The notes under the pieces were generated by a model. The model had not been told where the DNA came from. It made no database searches and saw nothing but the letters and a program-made list of their open reading frames with translations. A stretch of 64,000 nt of DNA from an uncultured Lachnospiraceae bacterium (GTDB lineage: Bacteria; Bacillota; Clostridia; Lachnospirales; Lachnospiraceae): NCBI GenBank assembly GCA_905199445.1, contig CAJKGK010000020.1, positions 1 to 64,000 on the forward strand. Direction: 5' to 3'. Both the position numbers and the translations under genes were made by a program. How positions within the stretch are numbered: the first letter of the stretch is position 1; the number at the start of each line of letters is the position of its first letter. Positions 52,213 to 60,106 of this stretch are shown piece by piece.

Positions 52213-52866
52213 TTACTTTTCGTGGGTTCTAAACGCAGTCAGACGACAAATGGGATTGCCCTTGGCTGTAAATTTCTCCTCATATTCGGTCATCACATTC
52301 CCCTTCACATATGCGCTGTGATGGAGATCAAATGTATGATTTTCCAGAATCCATCCGGCTTCACCGACCTGTTCCAGAGAAAAATCAAACAACGGGCGGT
52401 TATCTGTCTTAAAAATCACCCTTCCGTCTTCCTGGAGAAAACGATCATAGCGGGCCAAAAACTCTTTTGAGGTCAGACGGCGTTTCGCATGGCGATCCTT
52501 TGGCCACGGATCCGAAAAATTCAAATAAATACCGGCAATTTCATTTTCTGCAAATGCATCACAAATATTTTCAGCATCCATACGTATAAATTTCAGGTTA
52601 CTGCCTTCAAATTCCTCCATCTTCTCAAGCGCCCGCACAAGAACGCTGGAATATTTCTCAATGCCAATATAATTGTACTGCGGATTCTGTCTGGCCATTT
52701 CCAGAATAAATTTCCCCTTGCCCATTCCCACTTCAATATAGATGGGATGGTCATTGCCAAATACTTCATTCCAGCGTCCCTTATATTGTGCCATCTCCTC
52801 CTCCAGAATCACATAGTCACTGGCGGCAATGGTTTCTCTTGAACCTTTTACATTTCGTAATCTCAT
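52213..52866 (-). CDS. trmB: tRNA (guanine-N7-)-methyltransferase
   Basis: SAM-dependent enzyme of 217 aa that methylates G46 of tRNA. Class-I methyltransferase motifs IYIEVGMGKGKFILEMA, FIRMDAENI and the TrmB signature YLNFSDPWPKDRHAKRRLT are intact, as are KTDNRPLFDFSLEQ and the C-terminal TEYEEKFTAKGNPICRL. GGAGGTT precedes the ATG. Confidence 0.96.
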   Translation of the reverse strand: MRLRNVKGSRETIAASDYVILEEEMAQYKGRWNEVFGNDHPIYIEVGMGKGKFILEMARQNPQYNYIGIEKYSSVLVRALEKMEEFEGSNLKFIRMDAENICDAFAENEIAGIYLNFSDPWPKDRHAKRRLTSKEFLARYDRFLQEDGRVIFKTDNRPLFDFSLEQVGEAGWILENHTFDLHHSAYVKGNVMTEYEEKFTAKGNPICRLTAFRTHEK

Positions 52867-52975
52867 GATTGAACCTCCGTTTTAGACTTCATATACTATT
52901 GGCTATATTACATTAATTACAGCGGCCCCGTCAAGAAGCAAATATAATCACGCTTTCGTATCAATCACGCCTCAG

Positions 52976-53004
52976 TTGACTTTTTCGACATTATTCGGTA
53001 AGAT
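52976..53004 (+). promoter_or_regulatory. Promoter of the carboxypeptidase gene
   Basis: TTGACT (52976-52981), 17-bp spacer, TAAGAT (52999-53004). Predicted start near 53011. Confidence 0.75.
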
Positions 53005-53044
53005 GTCATGGAGAAACGACATTTATGGGAGGTTCCAAATATTT

Positions 53045-54538
53045 ATGAAGCGATTCATCTTCGTTTTTCTTGCCCTGCTGCTTGCACTGTGCCCGTCTGT
53101 TTCTGCCGCAGCCGCATCAGACCCGCTGTTTTCCCAGACCGCCTCAGGTGACCAAAACCAGCCAGCCGATGCCAACACACAGACAGAGGCCCCTGAAGCT
53201 CAGGCGCCGGAAGAATCTGAGACTCAGGCTGAAACAGAACTTCAGCCGGTGCTTTTAGATACAGATCAGGTATCTACAGAGGATATTTTAATGTATGCTT
53301 CAGCATGTATTGTCATGGACACCAATACCGGTGCCATTCTTTACTACAAAAATATGCTGGATCGAAAATATCCGGCCAGTACAACAAAAATCATGACAAC
53401 CCTGCTGGCCTTAGACCGCACTTCCATGGCAGACACAATTACATTTTCTGAAAATGCGATTAACAGCATTACCTGGGACAGTTCCAATATGGAGCTAAAG
53501 GCGGGAAACAGCCTGACTCTGGAAGAAACCCTCTACGGTATCATGCTGGCCTCGGCCAATGAAGCTTCCAACGGCCTTGCAGAATATGTCTCCGGAAGTA
53601 TGGAGACGTTTGCCGCAGACATGACCGATTATGCAATCCAGCTTGGCTGCCGCAGAACCCATTTTACCAACCCCAGCGGTCTACATGATGATCAGCATTA
53701 TACAACAGCCAAAGACATGGCCATCATCGCCAGCGCGGCCGCTCATAATGAAACATTTCGCCAGATTTCCGGATCTGCTGTTTATACCATTGAAAACCCG
53801 GGGTTTAAGGTTATGGAGCCGGAGACAGGGGAAAGCAGTACAGGTGACGCCGCTGCTGATCATACAGTCTCTGATAACACACAGACCGAAGGCGGCGATC
53901 TGATTCCACAGCCGTATACACTGTACAACCATCATAAAATGGTGAATCATACCTATCCTTATGAATACTGCTACGGCGGGAAAACAGGATACACAGAGGA
54001 GGCCCGAAATACGCTGGTAACCTTTGCCAGCAAGGATCAAATGGATCTGGTCTGTGTTGTTTTAGACTGCCCGGGTGGAAAAAACTATATTTATATGGAT
54101 ACAGAAAAAGCGCTTAATTACTGTTTCGATCATTATGATCAGCTAAACGCAGAATATCTGGCACGATGTGAAGCATCCAAACGTATGGATTTCACTGTAT
54201 TTGACTGGTACACCATGGCCACACCGCTGGCAGCTGAAGAAATGTTTTTCCCGTTTGCCAAACAAAGTTTTGAAATCTATAAACCGCTGGCATTAAACAA
54301 GGCCGACCAAAAAGCTTTAAACAATGCCATCGAAAACAAATCTATTGAAGAATTTATAGATTACTCCAGAGCCCATGATTATAAACCATTAATGATTGCC
54401 GCATCAATACTTGTCATCGCCCTGATCATTCTGACACTGCTTGTCATTAAATTGTGGCATGTTCTCAAGCGAAAACGCAGTCGAATCCGCTATCAACGGC
54501 TTCGCAAAAAACGAATGGAAGAAGACATCGACCAATAA
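53045..54538 (+). CDS. D-alanyl-D-alanine carboxypeptidase (DacF/PBP5-like)
   Basis: Low-molecular-mass penicillin-binding protein that trims D-Ala from peptidoglycan stem peptides at the outer face of the membrane. Signal peptide to about residue 25, acidic Gln/Glu/Thr linker to about 75, serine-peptidase S11 domain with ASTTK (nucleophile Ser112, Lys115), SAN (170-172) and KTG (313-315). A 30-residue Thr/Asp/Ser-rich insert (about 258-288) lies between SxN and KTG. The C-terminus has a TM helix (ILVIALIILTLLVIKLW) followed by a basic tail rather than the amphipathic anchor. Start: GGGAGG with 10-nt spacing, downstream of the promoter. Confidence 0.9.
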   Translation: MKRFIFVFLALLLALCPSVSAAAASDPLFSQTASGDQNQPADANTQTEAPEAQAPEESETQAETELQPVLLDTDQVSTEDILMYASACIVMDTNTGAILYYKNMLDRKYPASTTKIMTTLLALDRTSMADTITFSENAINSITWDSSNMELKAGNSLTLEETLYGIMLASANEASNGLAEYVSGSMETFAADMTDYAIQLGCRRTHFTNPSGLHDDQHYTTAKDMAIIASAAAHNETFRQISGSAVYTIENPGFKVMEPETGESSTGDAAADHTVSDNTQTEGGDLIPQPYTLYNHHKMVNHTYPYEYCYGGKTGYTEEARNTLVTFASKDQMDLVCVVLDCPGGKNYIYMDTEKALNYCFDHYDQLNAEYLARCEASKRMDFTVFDWYTMATPLAAEEMFFPFAKQSFEIYKPLALNKADQKALNNAIENKSIEEFIDYSRAHDYKPLMIAASILVIALIILTLLVIKLWHVLKRKRSRIRYQRLRKKRMEEDIDQ

Positions 54539-54543
54539 TCAAA

Positions 54544-54575
54544 CTGCCGTACAGAAAAATACTTCTGTACGGCAG
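54544..54575. terminator. Convergent hairpin between dacF-like and lipid-kinase genes
   Basis: A 13-bp perfect stem (CTGCCGTACAGAA, 54544-54556, with 54563-54575) with a 6-nt loop. T-runs are weak on both sides, so termination efficiency is uncertain. Confidence 0.6.
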
Positions 54576-54621
54576 ATGATAATAACACTTAAGATATTTG
54601 CTAAGCTTCCTGAAATAAGAC

Positions 54622-55488
54622 TTACGGTACAATAACCTCCACGGCCTCAGGCACACATTCCAGCTCCAGAGGAAGTGTACCAAACATTTCTCCATCCGCA
54701 TTTACCGGCGCCTGAATATCGTTTATACTATGTATTTTAATCTTCTTTGTTTTAAACCGCCTCACATGAGGCGCTTGATCATGGTTATTTCTGGAAGATT
54801 TCCATATAGCCCTGACAAACTGTGCCATTGGCATTTTTTCGAAAATCAGAACTTCCATCAGGCCGTCACAGTCAGCCGGACGACTGTTATTTACAGAAAA
54901 CATAACCGTATCCCTCGTCCCCGTAAATTCCTCAGAATCAAAATACAAATCCATAGAGGTAAAAAACTGACCGGGAAGGGTTTTAAGTCCCTCCAGAAAA
55001 TACGCTTTTCTTCCCAAAACGGCTTTTGTCTCCCCATCCGCTCGATAACTGAGATCTGTTCCTATCCCTCCGGCAACAGTATTGATAAAATACTGACCAT
55101 TGATTCTTCCGATATCCACTGCCACTGTTTTAAAAGCTTTAATCATCTGGCAGAAATCCTCTTTTCCCGAAGGCAGCCGCAAAGAATCCGCAAAGCTGTT
55201 TTCAAGTCCTACAGATAAAACGGCTAACGGAATACGGCTTCCACTTTTAATAACACCATTAACCACATCATTAACCGTTCCATCACCACCGACTGCGACA
55301 ATAAAATCATATTGTCCATATCTGAGGGAAGCAGTTGCAGCCCGGGCATCATACCTTTGCTTTGTATAAGCGACATCCACCTGATTAATAATGCCATTCA
55401 ATACCAGGCATCCGATAATCCCCTCCACTTCATTCCAGAAATTCTGACGTCCGGAAGCAGGATTTAAGACAAATAACGCTTTTTTCAC
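54622..55488 (-). CDS. Diacylglycerol/lipid kinase family protein
   Basis: DagK/YegS-type lipid kinase of 288 aa: FVLNPASGRQNFW, the nucleotide-binding VAVGGDGTVNDVVNGVI and LAVLSVGLENSFADSLRLP (usually G-T-xNDFA; here GLENSFA), GGIGTDLSYR and NADGE near the C-terminus. The start is GTG with AAAGGAG 7-8 nt upstream. In the usual family, the substrate is diacylglycerol or undecaprenol-like lipid. Soluble, membrane-associated. Confidence 0.9.
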   Translation of the reverse strand: MKKALFVLNPASGRQNFWNEVEGIIGCLVLNGIINQVDVAYTKQRYDARAATASLRYGQYDFIVAVGGDGTVNDVVNGVIKSGSRIPLAVLSVGLENSFADSLRLPSGKEDFCQMIKAFKTVAVDIGRINGQYFINTVAGGIGTDLSYRADGETKAVLGRKAYFLEGLKTLPGQFFTSMDLYFDSEEFTGTRDTVMFSVNNSRPADCDGLMEVLIFEKMPMAQFVRAIWKSSRNNHDQAPHVRRFKTKKIKIHSINDIQAPVNADGEMFGTLPLELECVPEAVEVIVP

Positions 55489-55517
55489 CGACAGACTCCT
55501 TTTCTTTCCATCATATG

Positions 55518-56474
55518 CTAAGCGTCCCTATGACGTTTCTCACGACGTTTCTTCGTCACTTCTTTTTTCATCTCCCGAATGCGCATGGCCTCTTCCCCGT
55601 CAATTAAACGAAGGGTCTTCACTACAAAAAGACGGTCATTATCTGTTTTTTTAAAACGGATCTTACCACGCAGCAACCCATGCTCCCGGCATTGTGCCAG
55701 GCAATAATACACCTTATTCTTACCGAGAAACCAGTGCATTTTTTTCATTGCAGGCTTACCACACCGATAGCATCTGGTAGCGCGCACCTCTTTGTCACTC
55801 ATCGCTTCTTCTTTAGAATTAAATTCTTTGGATACATATTTATAATGGGTATCATAAACAAGATGAATCTCATCTTCTCTTCTCTGTGGGTTTTGAAAAT
55901 AATCAACGGAATACATACGCTGGGCATCTGACAATTTCATTCTCTGAAAAATCTCAGCAGTGTAACGGGCATCTGACAAGGCACGATGAAAGCCCTCCTG
56001 TTTTTCTATTTTCAGTAAATCGACTGCTGTTTCCAATGCACAGGACAGACGCTTTTGAGGATCTAGTAAATTTCTGAACAGCTTTTGTACATTATAATAT
56101 TTAATCGGTCCGACAAGTAAATCATCCAGTTTGTAAAATTTCATATTTCTCTGAAGCTCTGTAAGATCCATATCGCCCCAGGTACAGAACATAAACGCCT
56201 CACCGCACCAAAGAATAAAATCTACAATTGTATGAGGAAATAATTCACCCTGATCCAGTTCTTCCTGGGTAAATCCTGTCAGCTCCTGAGTCACATAATT
56301 TAAAGACCTATAAACTTTTGGCCGGATAACCCCGTGAAATTCCTCAACAAACTGTCTTTTTTCATTTAATTTGACTGCACCGATCTCAATAATTTCAAAA
56401 GGCAGCTTTTTATTGGTGCTGCCTTTGCCATATGCGCTCTGATTCCATTCAAAATCTACAACAATATAATCCAT
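55518..56474 (-). CDS. DEDDh 3'-5' exonuclease with C-terminal Cys4 zinc-ribbon-like tail
   Basis: DnaQ/RNase T-like exonuclease of 318 aa (KapD-like). The two-metal acid set is visible: Asp7 and Glu9 in VVDFEW, Asp101 in TWGDMD, and His163/Asp168 in HRALSDARYTAE. A C-terminal about 90-residue extension carries CYRC (235, 238) and C-X3-C (258, 262), a likely zinc ribbon, followed by a very basic tail (KKEVTKKRREKRHRDA). These suggest a nucleic-acid-binding module, probably RNA; substrate is unknown. GAAAGGT precedes the ATG. Confidence 0.88.
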   Translation of the reverse strand: MDYIVVDFEWNQSAYGKGSTNKKLPFEIIEIGAVKLNEKRQFVEEFHGVIRPKVYRSLNYVTQELTGFTQEELDQGELFPHTIVDFILWCGEAFMFCTWGDMDLTELQRNMKFYKLDDLLVGPIKYYNVQKLFRNLLDPQKRLSCALETAVDLLKIEKQEGFHRALSDARYTAEIFQRMKLSDAQRMYSVDYFQNPQRREDEIHLVYDTHYKYVSKEFNSKEEAMSDKEVRATRCYRCGKPAMKKMHWFLGKNKVYYCLAQCREHGLLRGKIRFKKTDNDRLFVVKTLRLIDGEEAMRIREMKKEVTKKRREKRHRDA

Positions 56475-56520
56475 GGGTCCATATACCTTTCAATTATTTG
56501 CTCCCCCATATCAAAAGGCC

Positions 56521-57162
56521 TTACAGCCTGGAATAGCCATAGCTGTTTACAATGGCTTCCACCCGGATTCCCTGTTTACACAATGGACATTCATTGTGCG
56601 AATAAGCCTTGTACTGAGGCAGATCCGCATCGGTAAAAATCGTGTTGACTTCCAGACCGTGAATATTGGACACTGCACTGAAAATCGCAGATATCCCGCA
56701 TACACTGCCCCCATAATATTCAATACATTCCAATGCACGGTTAATCGTCTTTCCGGTTGTTGTACTGGCCACCAAAAGCAGCACCTGCATATTTTTAATC
56801 ATACGCTGCGTATTGTCTCTGAAAATCATCTGGCCCATCTGATTAAACTCCGGAGTTATAATCGAAATATTTTTCCCATTATTAATGGACATTACACTGT
56901 TATCGGCCAAAACTTCCGCCATAAATGCACCGATCACTTCCGTACCGTCAAGACATACAATGGTATCAATGGAGGTGTTGTTCACATAGGTGGCTGCCAA
57001 AGTTCTCGCAGTCTCACGAGCATTATTATGACGGCACTTTACCGTAGACATATCGATGTAAACATTAATATGTGAATGGGTTGTGGCAAAATGTCCTTCC
57101 ATCACCTTAATCCTGGCCTTCGGGTTTCTCTTAGAACGAATATCTCTTAAGTTTGCTTCCAT
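56521..57162 (-). CDS. Phosphoribosyltransferase-like protein with degenerate PRPP loop
   Basis: Protein of 213 aa resembling orotate-type PRTases in the type-I fold order: IDTIVCLDGTEVIGAFMAEVL (about 65-85), then MQVLLLVASTTTGKTINRALE at the PRPP-loop position. The usual acidic pair of VDDxxTTGxT is replaced by VAS (131-133), so PRPP binding is doubtful. A C-terminal ECPLCKQG (192/195) offers a metal site as in some zinc-bearing PRTases. AGGAGGAGG precedes the ATG. It may be a regulatory or nucleotide-binding relic; I do not assign a reaction. Confidence 0.75.
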   Translation of the reverse strand: MEANLRDIRSKRNPKARIKVMEGHFATTHSHINVYIDMSTVKCRHNNARETARTLAATYVNNTSIDTIVCLDGTEVIGAFMAEVLADNSVMSINNGKNISIITPEFNQMGQMIFRDNTQRMIKNMQVLLLVASTTTGKTINRALECIEYYGGSVCGISAIFSAVSNIHGLEVNTIFTDADLPQYKAYSHNECPLCKQGIRVEAIVNSYGYSRL

Positions 57163-57228
57163 AAATATAACCTCCTCCTGACAGGGTTTTGAATATATTT
57201 ATTTTATCACAAATTGATTTAAAGAGCC

Positions 57229-57283
57229 ATAAAAATAAAAAGCTTTTTGCCCCAGTCTTTTTCACTGTCAGGGCAAAAAGCCT
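57229..57283 (-). terminator. Terminator of module D operon
   Basis: GCTTTTTGCCC/GGGCAAAAAGC hairpin (57242-57252, 57271-57281) followed on the minus strand by TTTTTATTTTTATG. It lies about 13 bp after the MBL gene stop. Confidence 0.88.
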
Positions 57284-57293
57284 TTTCATAAGA

Positions 57294-58151
57294 TCATTTA
57301 CATTGCCGAACCAAACGCTCACCTTCATCAATTAAGCGCTCTGGATCAAAAGATACCCGGGCAGCGCCATAAGAAACCGCATGAGATTCTCTGTCTAAAA
57401 CCACCTTTTCAACCTTGACCTGAGCGGTTCCATCCAAAATACTTTCACAGATATGAATACAATCATCTAACACGCGCTCAGGCATAGAAGATACTAAAGG
57501 CATTCCTGCATACCCTACATGACCATTGAAATTCCGATCAAATTCCGGTGTATGAGATTTAATCTTATATAATGCACCAAGGAGCGTGTTTACACTGCTG
57601 TCCATGCATAATAAATTCACATTGCAGGCATCACCGGAAAACAAAATTCTTTCTTTATGGTCTATAAACGAGCATCCACCAGGGGTATGCCCCGGAGTCT
57701 CGATAACCTCAACCGAACGATCTCCAAGTTCAAAAATCATACCTTCCTTTAGGGGTTTAATTAGAGGTACATGCATACTGCGCCGAAGATCAGCAGGCGA
57801 ACAGTCATATACATCATATGCCCCCATATGCCCTAAAAATTCAATATAATCTTCCAGTTCATCATACGGAATGCAGGACAAAATTTTTGCATCTTTTTCA
57901 TGAATATAAACGGTTTCAAAAGATGGCGCACCACCCACATGGTCCAGATGACCATGGGAAATCACGACATCATAAGGAAGGGTTGTCAGCGACTCAACCA
58001 CTGCCTTTAAGTCTGTCATGCCTACTCCCGTATCAATTAAGAGGGCCCTTTTGCTTCCTTTAAGCAAATACATCGCCGCCATACCTGCCTCATTAATGAC
58101 ATAGGTATCCTTTGCAATTTCTCCGACCTGATATGTTTTTAATTTTGCCAT
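57294..58151 (-). CDS. Metallo-beta-lactamase-fold hydrolase (glyoxalase II-like)
   Basis: MBL-fold protein of 285 aa with metal-binding SHGHLDHVGG (HxHxDH motif, about 80-89), VIETPGHTPGGCSFID (third His), FSGDAC (bridging Asp) and NGHVGYAGMP near the end. It is cytoplasmic. As the last gene of module D, 15 bp after a permease, it presumably acts on the imported compound, e.g. a lactone, thioester or phosphodiester; the exact substrate is unknown. AGGAGG precedes the ATG. Confidence 0.9.
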   Translation of the reverse strand: MAKLKTYQVGEIAKDTYVINEAGMAAMYLLKGSKRALLIDTGVGMTDLKAVVESLTTLPYDVVISHGHLDHVGGAPSFETVYIHEKDAKILSCIPYDELEDYIEFLGHMGAYDVYDCSPADLRRSMHVPLIKPLKEGMIFELGDRSVEVIETPGHTPGGCSFIDHKERILFSGDACNVNLLCMDSSVNTLLGALYKIKSHTPEFDRNFNGHVGYAGMPLVSSMPERVLDDCIHICESILDGTAQVKVEKVVLDRESHAVSYGAARVSFDPERLIDEGERLVRQCK

Positions 58152-58165
58152 TTATAAATCCTCCT

Positions 58166-59056
58166 TCAACCTTTGACCGCTCCGATTGTAATGCCTTTTA
58201 CAAGATATTTCTGGAAAAACGGATAAATGATAAGCATTGGCAATACACCGATGACTGCAATAGACATTCGTATTCCTGTACTGGGCAGACCGGCCACCAT
58301 TGAGGATAAATCCGTCCCCATGTTTCCCGCACTGGACAAAAACTGAATGTCACTGAGAATACGATTTAAAATATTCTGTATTCCGTATAAATCTGTATCT
58401 GTAATATAGTAAAGTCCCAATGTCCAGTCATTCCAGTAACCTAAAGCGACCATAAATCCCAGAGTTGCCAGAATAGGTTTGGACAGCGGGACAATCATAT
58501 GCAGCAGGATTTTCCATTCACTGCCGCCGTCAATCTGTACGGATTCAATCAATTCCATAGGAATACTTGTCACAAAATATGTACGCATCATAATAATATA
58601 AAAAGCATTCATTAAGAGTGCAGGAATAATAAGAGCCGCCAGTGTATTCTTTATATGAAAAATCTGTGTCCACATCATATAGCTGGGAATAAGCCCGCCA
58701 TTAAAAAGCATTGTGAAAAAAACAAAAAATGATATTCCTTTTCTAAGAGGCAAATCTCTTCTTGACAGAGGATATGCAAAAAGTGTTGTTAATAACATAC
58801 TCCCTGCAGTTCCCACAATCGTTATAAAAATTGATATTCCATAACCGCGTATGATTTTTCCACCGCTTTGTAATATATAAGTATAAGCTTCCAGGCTTAG
58901 CTTTTCAGGAAAAAACGAATAACCATTCTGCATTAATGTGGATTCATCCGTAAAAGAAGAAACCACGATAAGTAAAAAAGGTATAACGCAAAAAGCCACA
59001 AGTAAAATCATAATGATATTTATAACAATTTGCCCTACTTTATTATTTTGTACCAT
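58166..59056 (-). CDS. ABC sugar permease, YtcP/UgpE type (module D)
   Basis: Six-TM permease of 296 aa. The EAA loop is degenerate: IESVQIDGGSEWKILLHMIVP in place of the usual YEAAxxDGA. The C-terminus ITIGAVKG is conserved. AAGGGG lies 8 nt before the ATG. Pairs with the LplB-like gene 12 bp upstream. Confidence 0.93.
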   Translation of the reverse strand: MVQNNKVGQIVINIIMILLVAFCVIPFLLIVVSSFTDESTLMQNGYSFFPEKLSLEAYTYILQSGGKIIRGYGISIFITIVGTAGSMLLTTLFAYPLSRRDLPLRKGISFFVFFTMLFNGGLIPSYMMWTQIFHIKNTLAALIIPALLMNAFYIIMMRTYFVTSIPMELIESVQIDGGSEWKILLHMIVPLSKPILATLGFMVALGYWNDWTLGLYYITDTDLYGIQNILNRILSDIQFLSSAGNMGTDLSSMVAGLPSTGIRMSIAVIGVLPMLIIYPFFQKYLVKGITIGAVKG

Positions 59057-59068
59057 CCATATCACCCC

Positions 59069-60016
59069 TTAGAACAATGCATTATCACGGTCAATACGAC
59101 TGACAATAAAGTTTGCGGTTAATACAACAACAAACCCCACAATGGACTGATAAAATCCAGCAGCTGAAGATCTTCCTACATCATTAAGTTCCAGGAGTGC
59201 CGTATATACATATGTATCAATGGTGCTTGTTACGTCCATCAACGGCCCCGAATGCATGGGAACTTGATAGAAAAGGCCAAAGTCGGAATAAAAGATACGT
59301 CCTACAGATAACAGTGTCATTGTTATGATTGTTGTCTTTAGCCCCGGCAATGTAATATAGCGAACGCGCTGCCATTTTGTAGCCCCATCCACAACAGCCG
59401 CCTCATATAACGTCTGATCAATACCAAGTATGGTCGAAAAATAAATAATACTGCTGTAACCAAAACCTTTCCATAAATAAACCAATGTAAGAATAAATGG
59501 CCAATATTTAGGCTCACTGTACCATGCCACTGTTTTATGGAGAATACTATTATTCAAAAAGCCATTATCCTGGCTCAAAAATGCAAAAACAATATAGCTG
59601 ACGATCACCATGGAAATCAGATATGGGACAAGAATCAAAATCTGATAAGCCTGACGTGCCCTCCGATTAACAACCTCATTGAGCAAAATAGCGACAGTTA
59701 CAGCTAATAAAGTCCCCAATACGATAAACACCAAATTATACCCCAGAGTATTTCTGGTTATATTCCAGGCATCCTTTGTTTTAAAAAGGAATTCAAAATT
59801 TGACAGTCCAACCCATGGGCTTTTGAAAAACCCCATTGAAAAATTATAACTTTTAAATGCTATAAAAAGGCCGAACATGGGCATATAATTATTAATGATT
59901 AAATATAAAAAACCCGGTGTCATCATAAGAAACAGTGGAAAATATTTCTTAGCCCTTGCCATTTTCCTTGATCTGCTTTGGTTCTGTTCTTTTATCCTGT
60001 TTTTTGTTATACTCAC
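59069..60016 (-). CDS. ABC sugar permease, LplB/UgpA type (module D)
   Basis: Six-TM permease of about 315 aa with basic N-terminus, INNYMPMFGLFIAFKSY, EAA loop YEAAVVDGATKWQRVRYITLP and C-terminal RDNALF. The start is probably GTG with GGGGAG 7 nt upstream; the ATG six codons earlier has no clear SD. Confidence 0.92.
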   Translation of the reverse strand: MSITKNRIKEQNQSRSRKMARAKKYFPLFLMMTPGFLYLIINNYMPMFGLFIAFKSYNFSMGFFKSPWVGLSNFEFLFKTKDAWNITRNTLGYNLVFIVLGTLLAVTVAILLNEVVNRRARQAYQILILVPYLISMVIVSYIVFAFLSQDNGFLNNSILHKTVAWYSEPKYWPFILTLVYLWKGFGYSSIIYFSTILGIDQTLYEAAVVDGATKWQRVRYITLPGLKTTIITMTLLSVGRIFYSDFGLFYQVPMHSGPLMDVTSTIDTYVYTALLELNDVGRSSAAGFYQSIVGFVVVLTANFIVSRIDRDNALF

Positions 60017-60050
60017 AAAACCACTCCCCAACATCGCACGAATTTCAGCG

Positions 60051-60084
60051 GTACAGAACAGAGCTTCATCACTCTGTTCTGTAC
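60051..60084 (-). promoter_or_regulatory. Strong intercistronic hairpin after the module D binding-protein gene
   Basis: A 13-bp perfect stem (GTACAGAACAGAG, 60051-60063, with 60072-60084) and an 8-nt loop, starting 23 nt after the binding-protein stop. There is no T-run, so it is likely a 3'-end stabiliser rather than a terminator. Confidence 0.7.
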
Positions 60085-60106
60085 AGTTGAATCAACATCT
60101 GATCAC

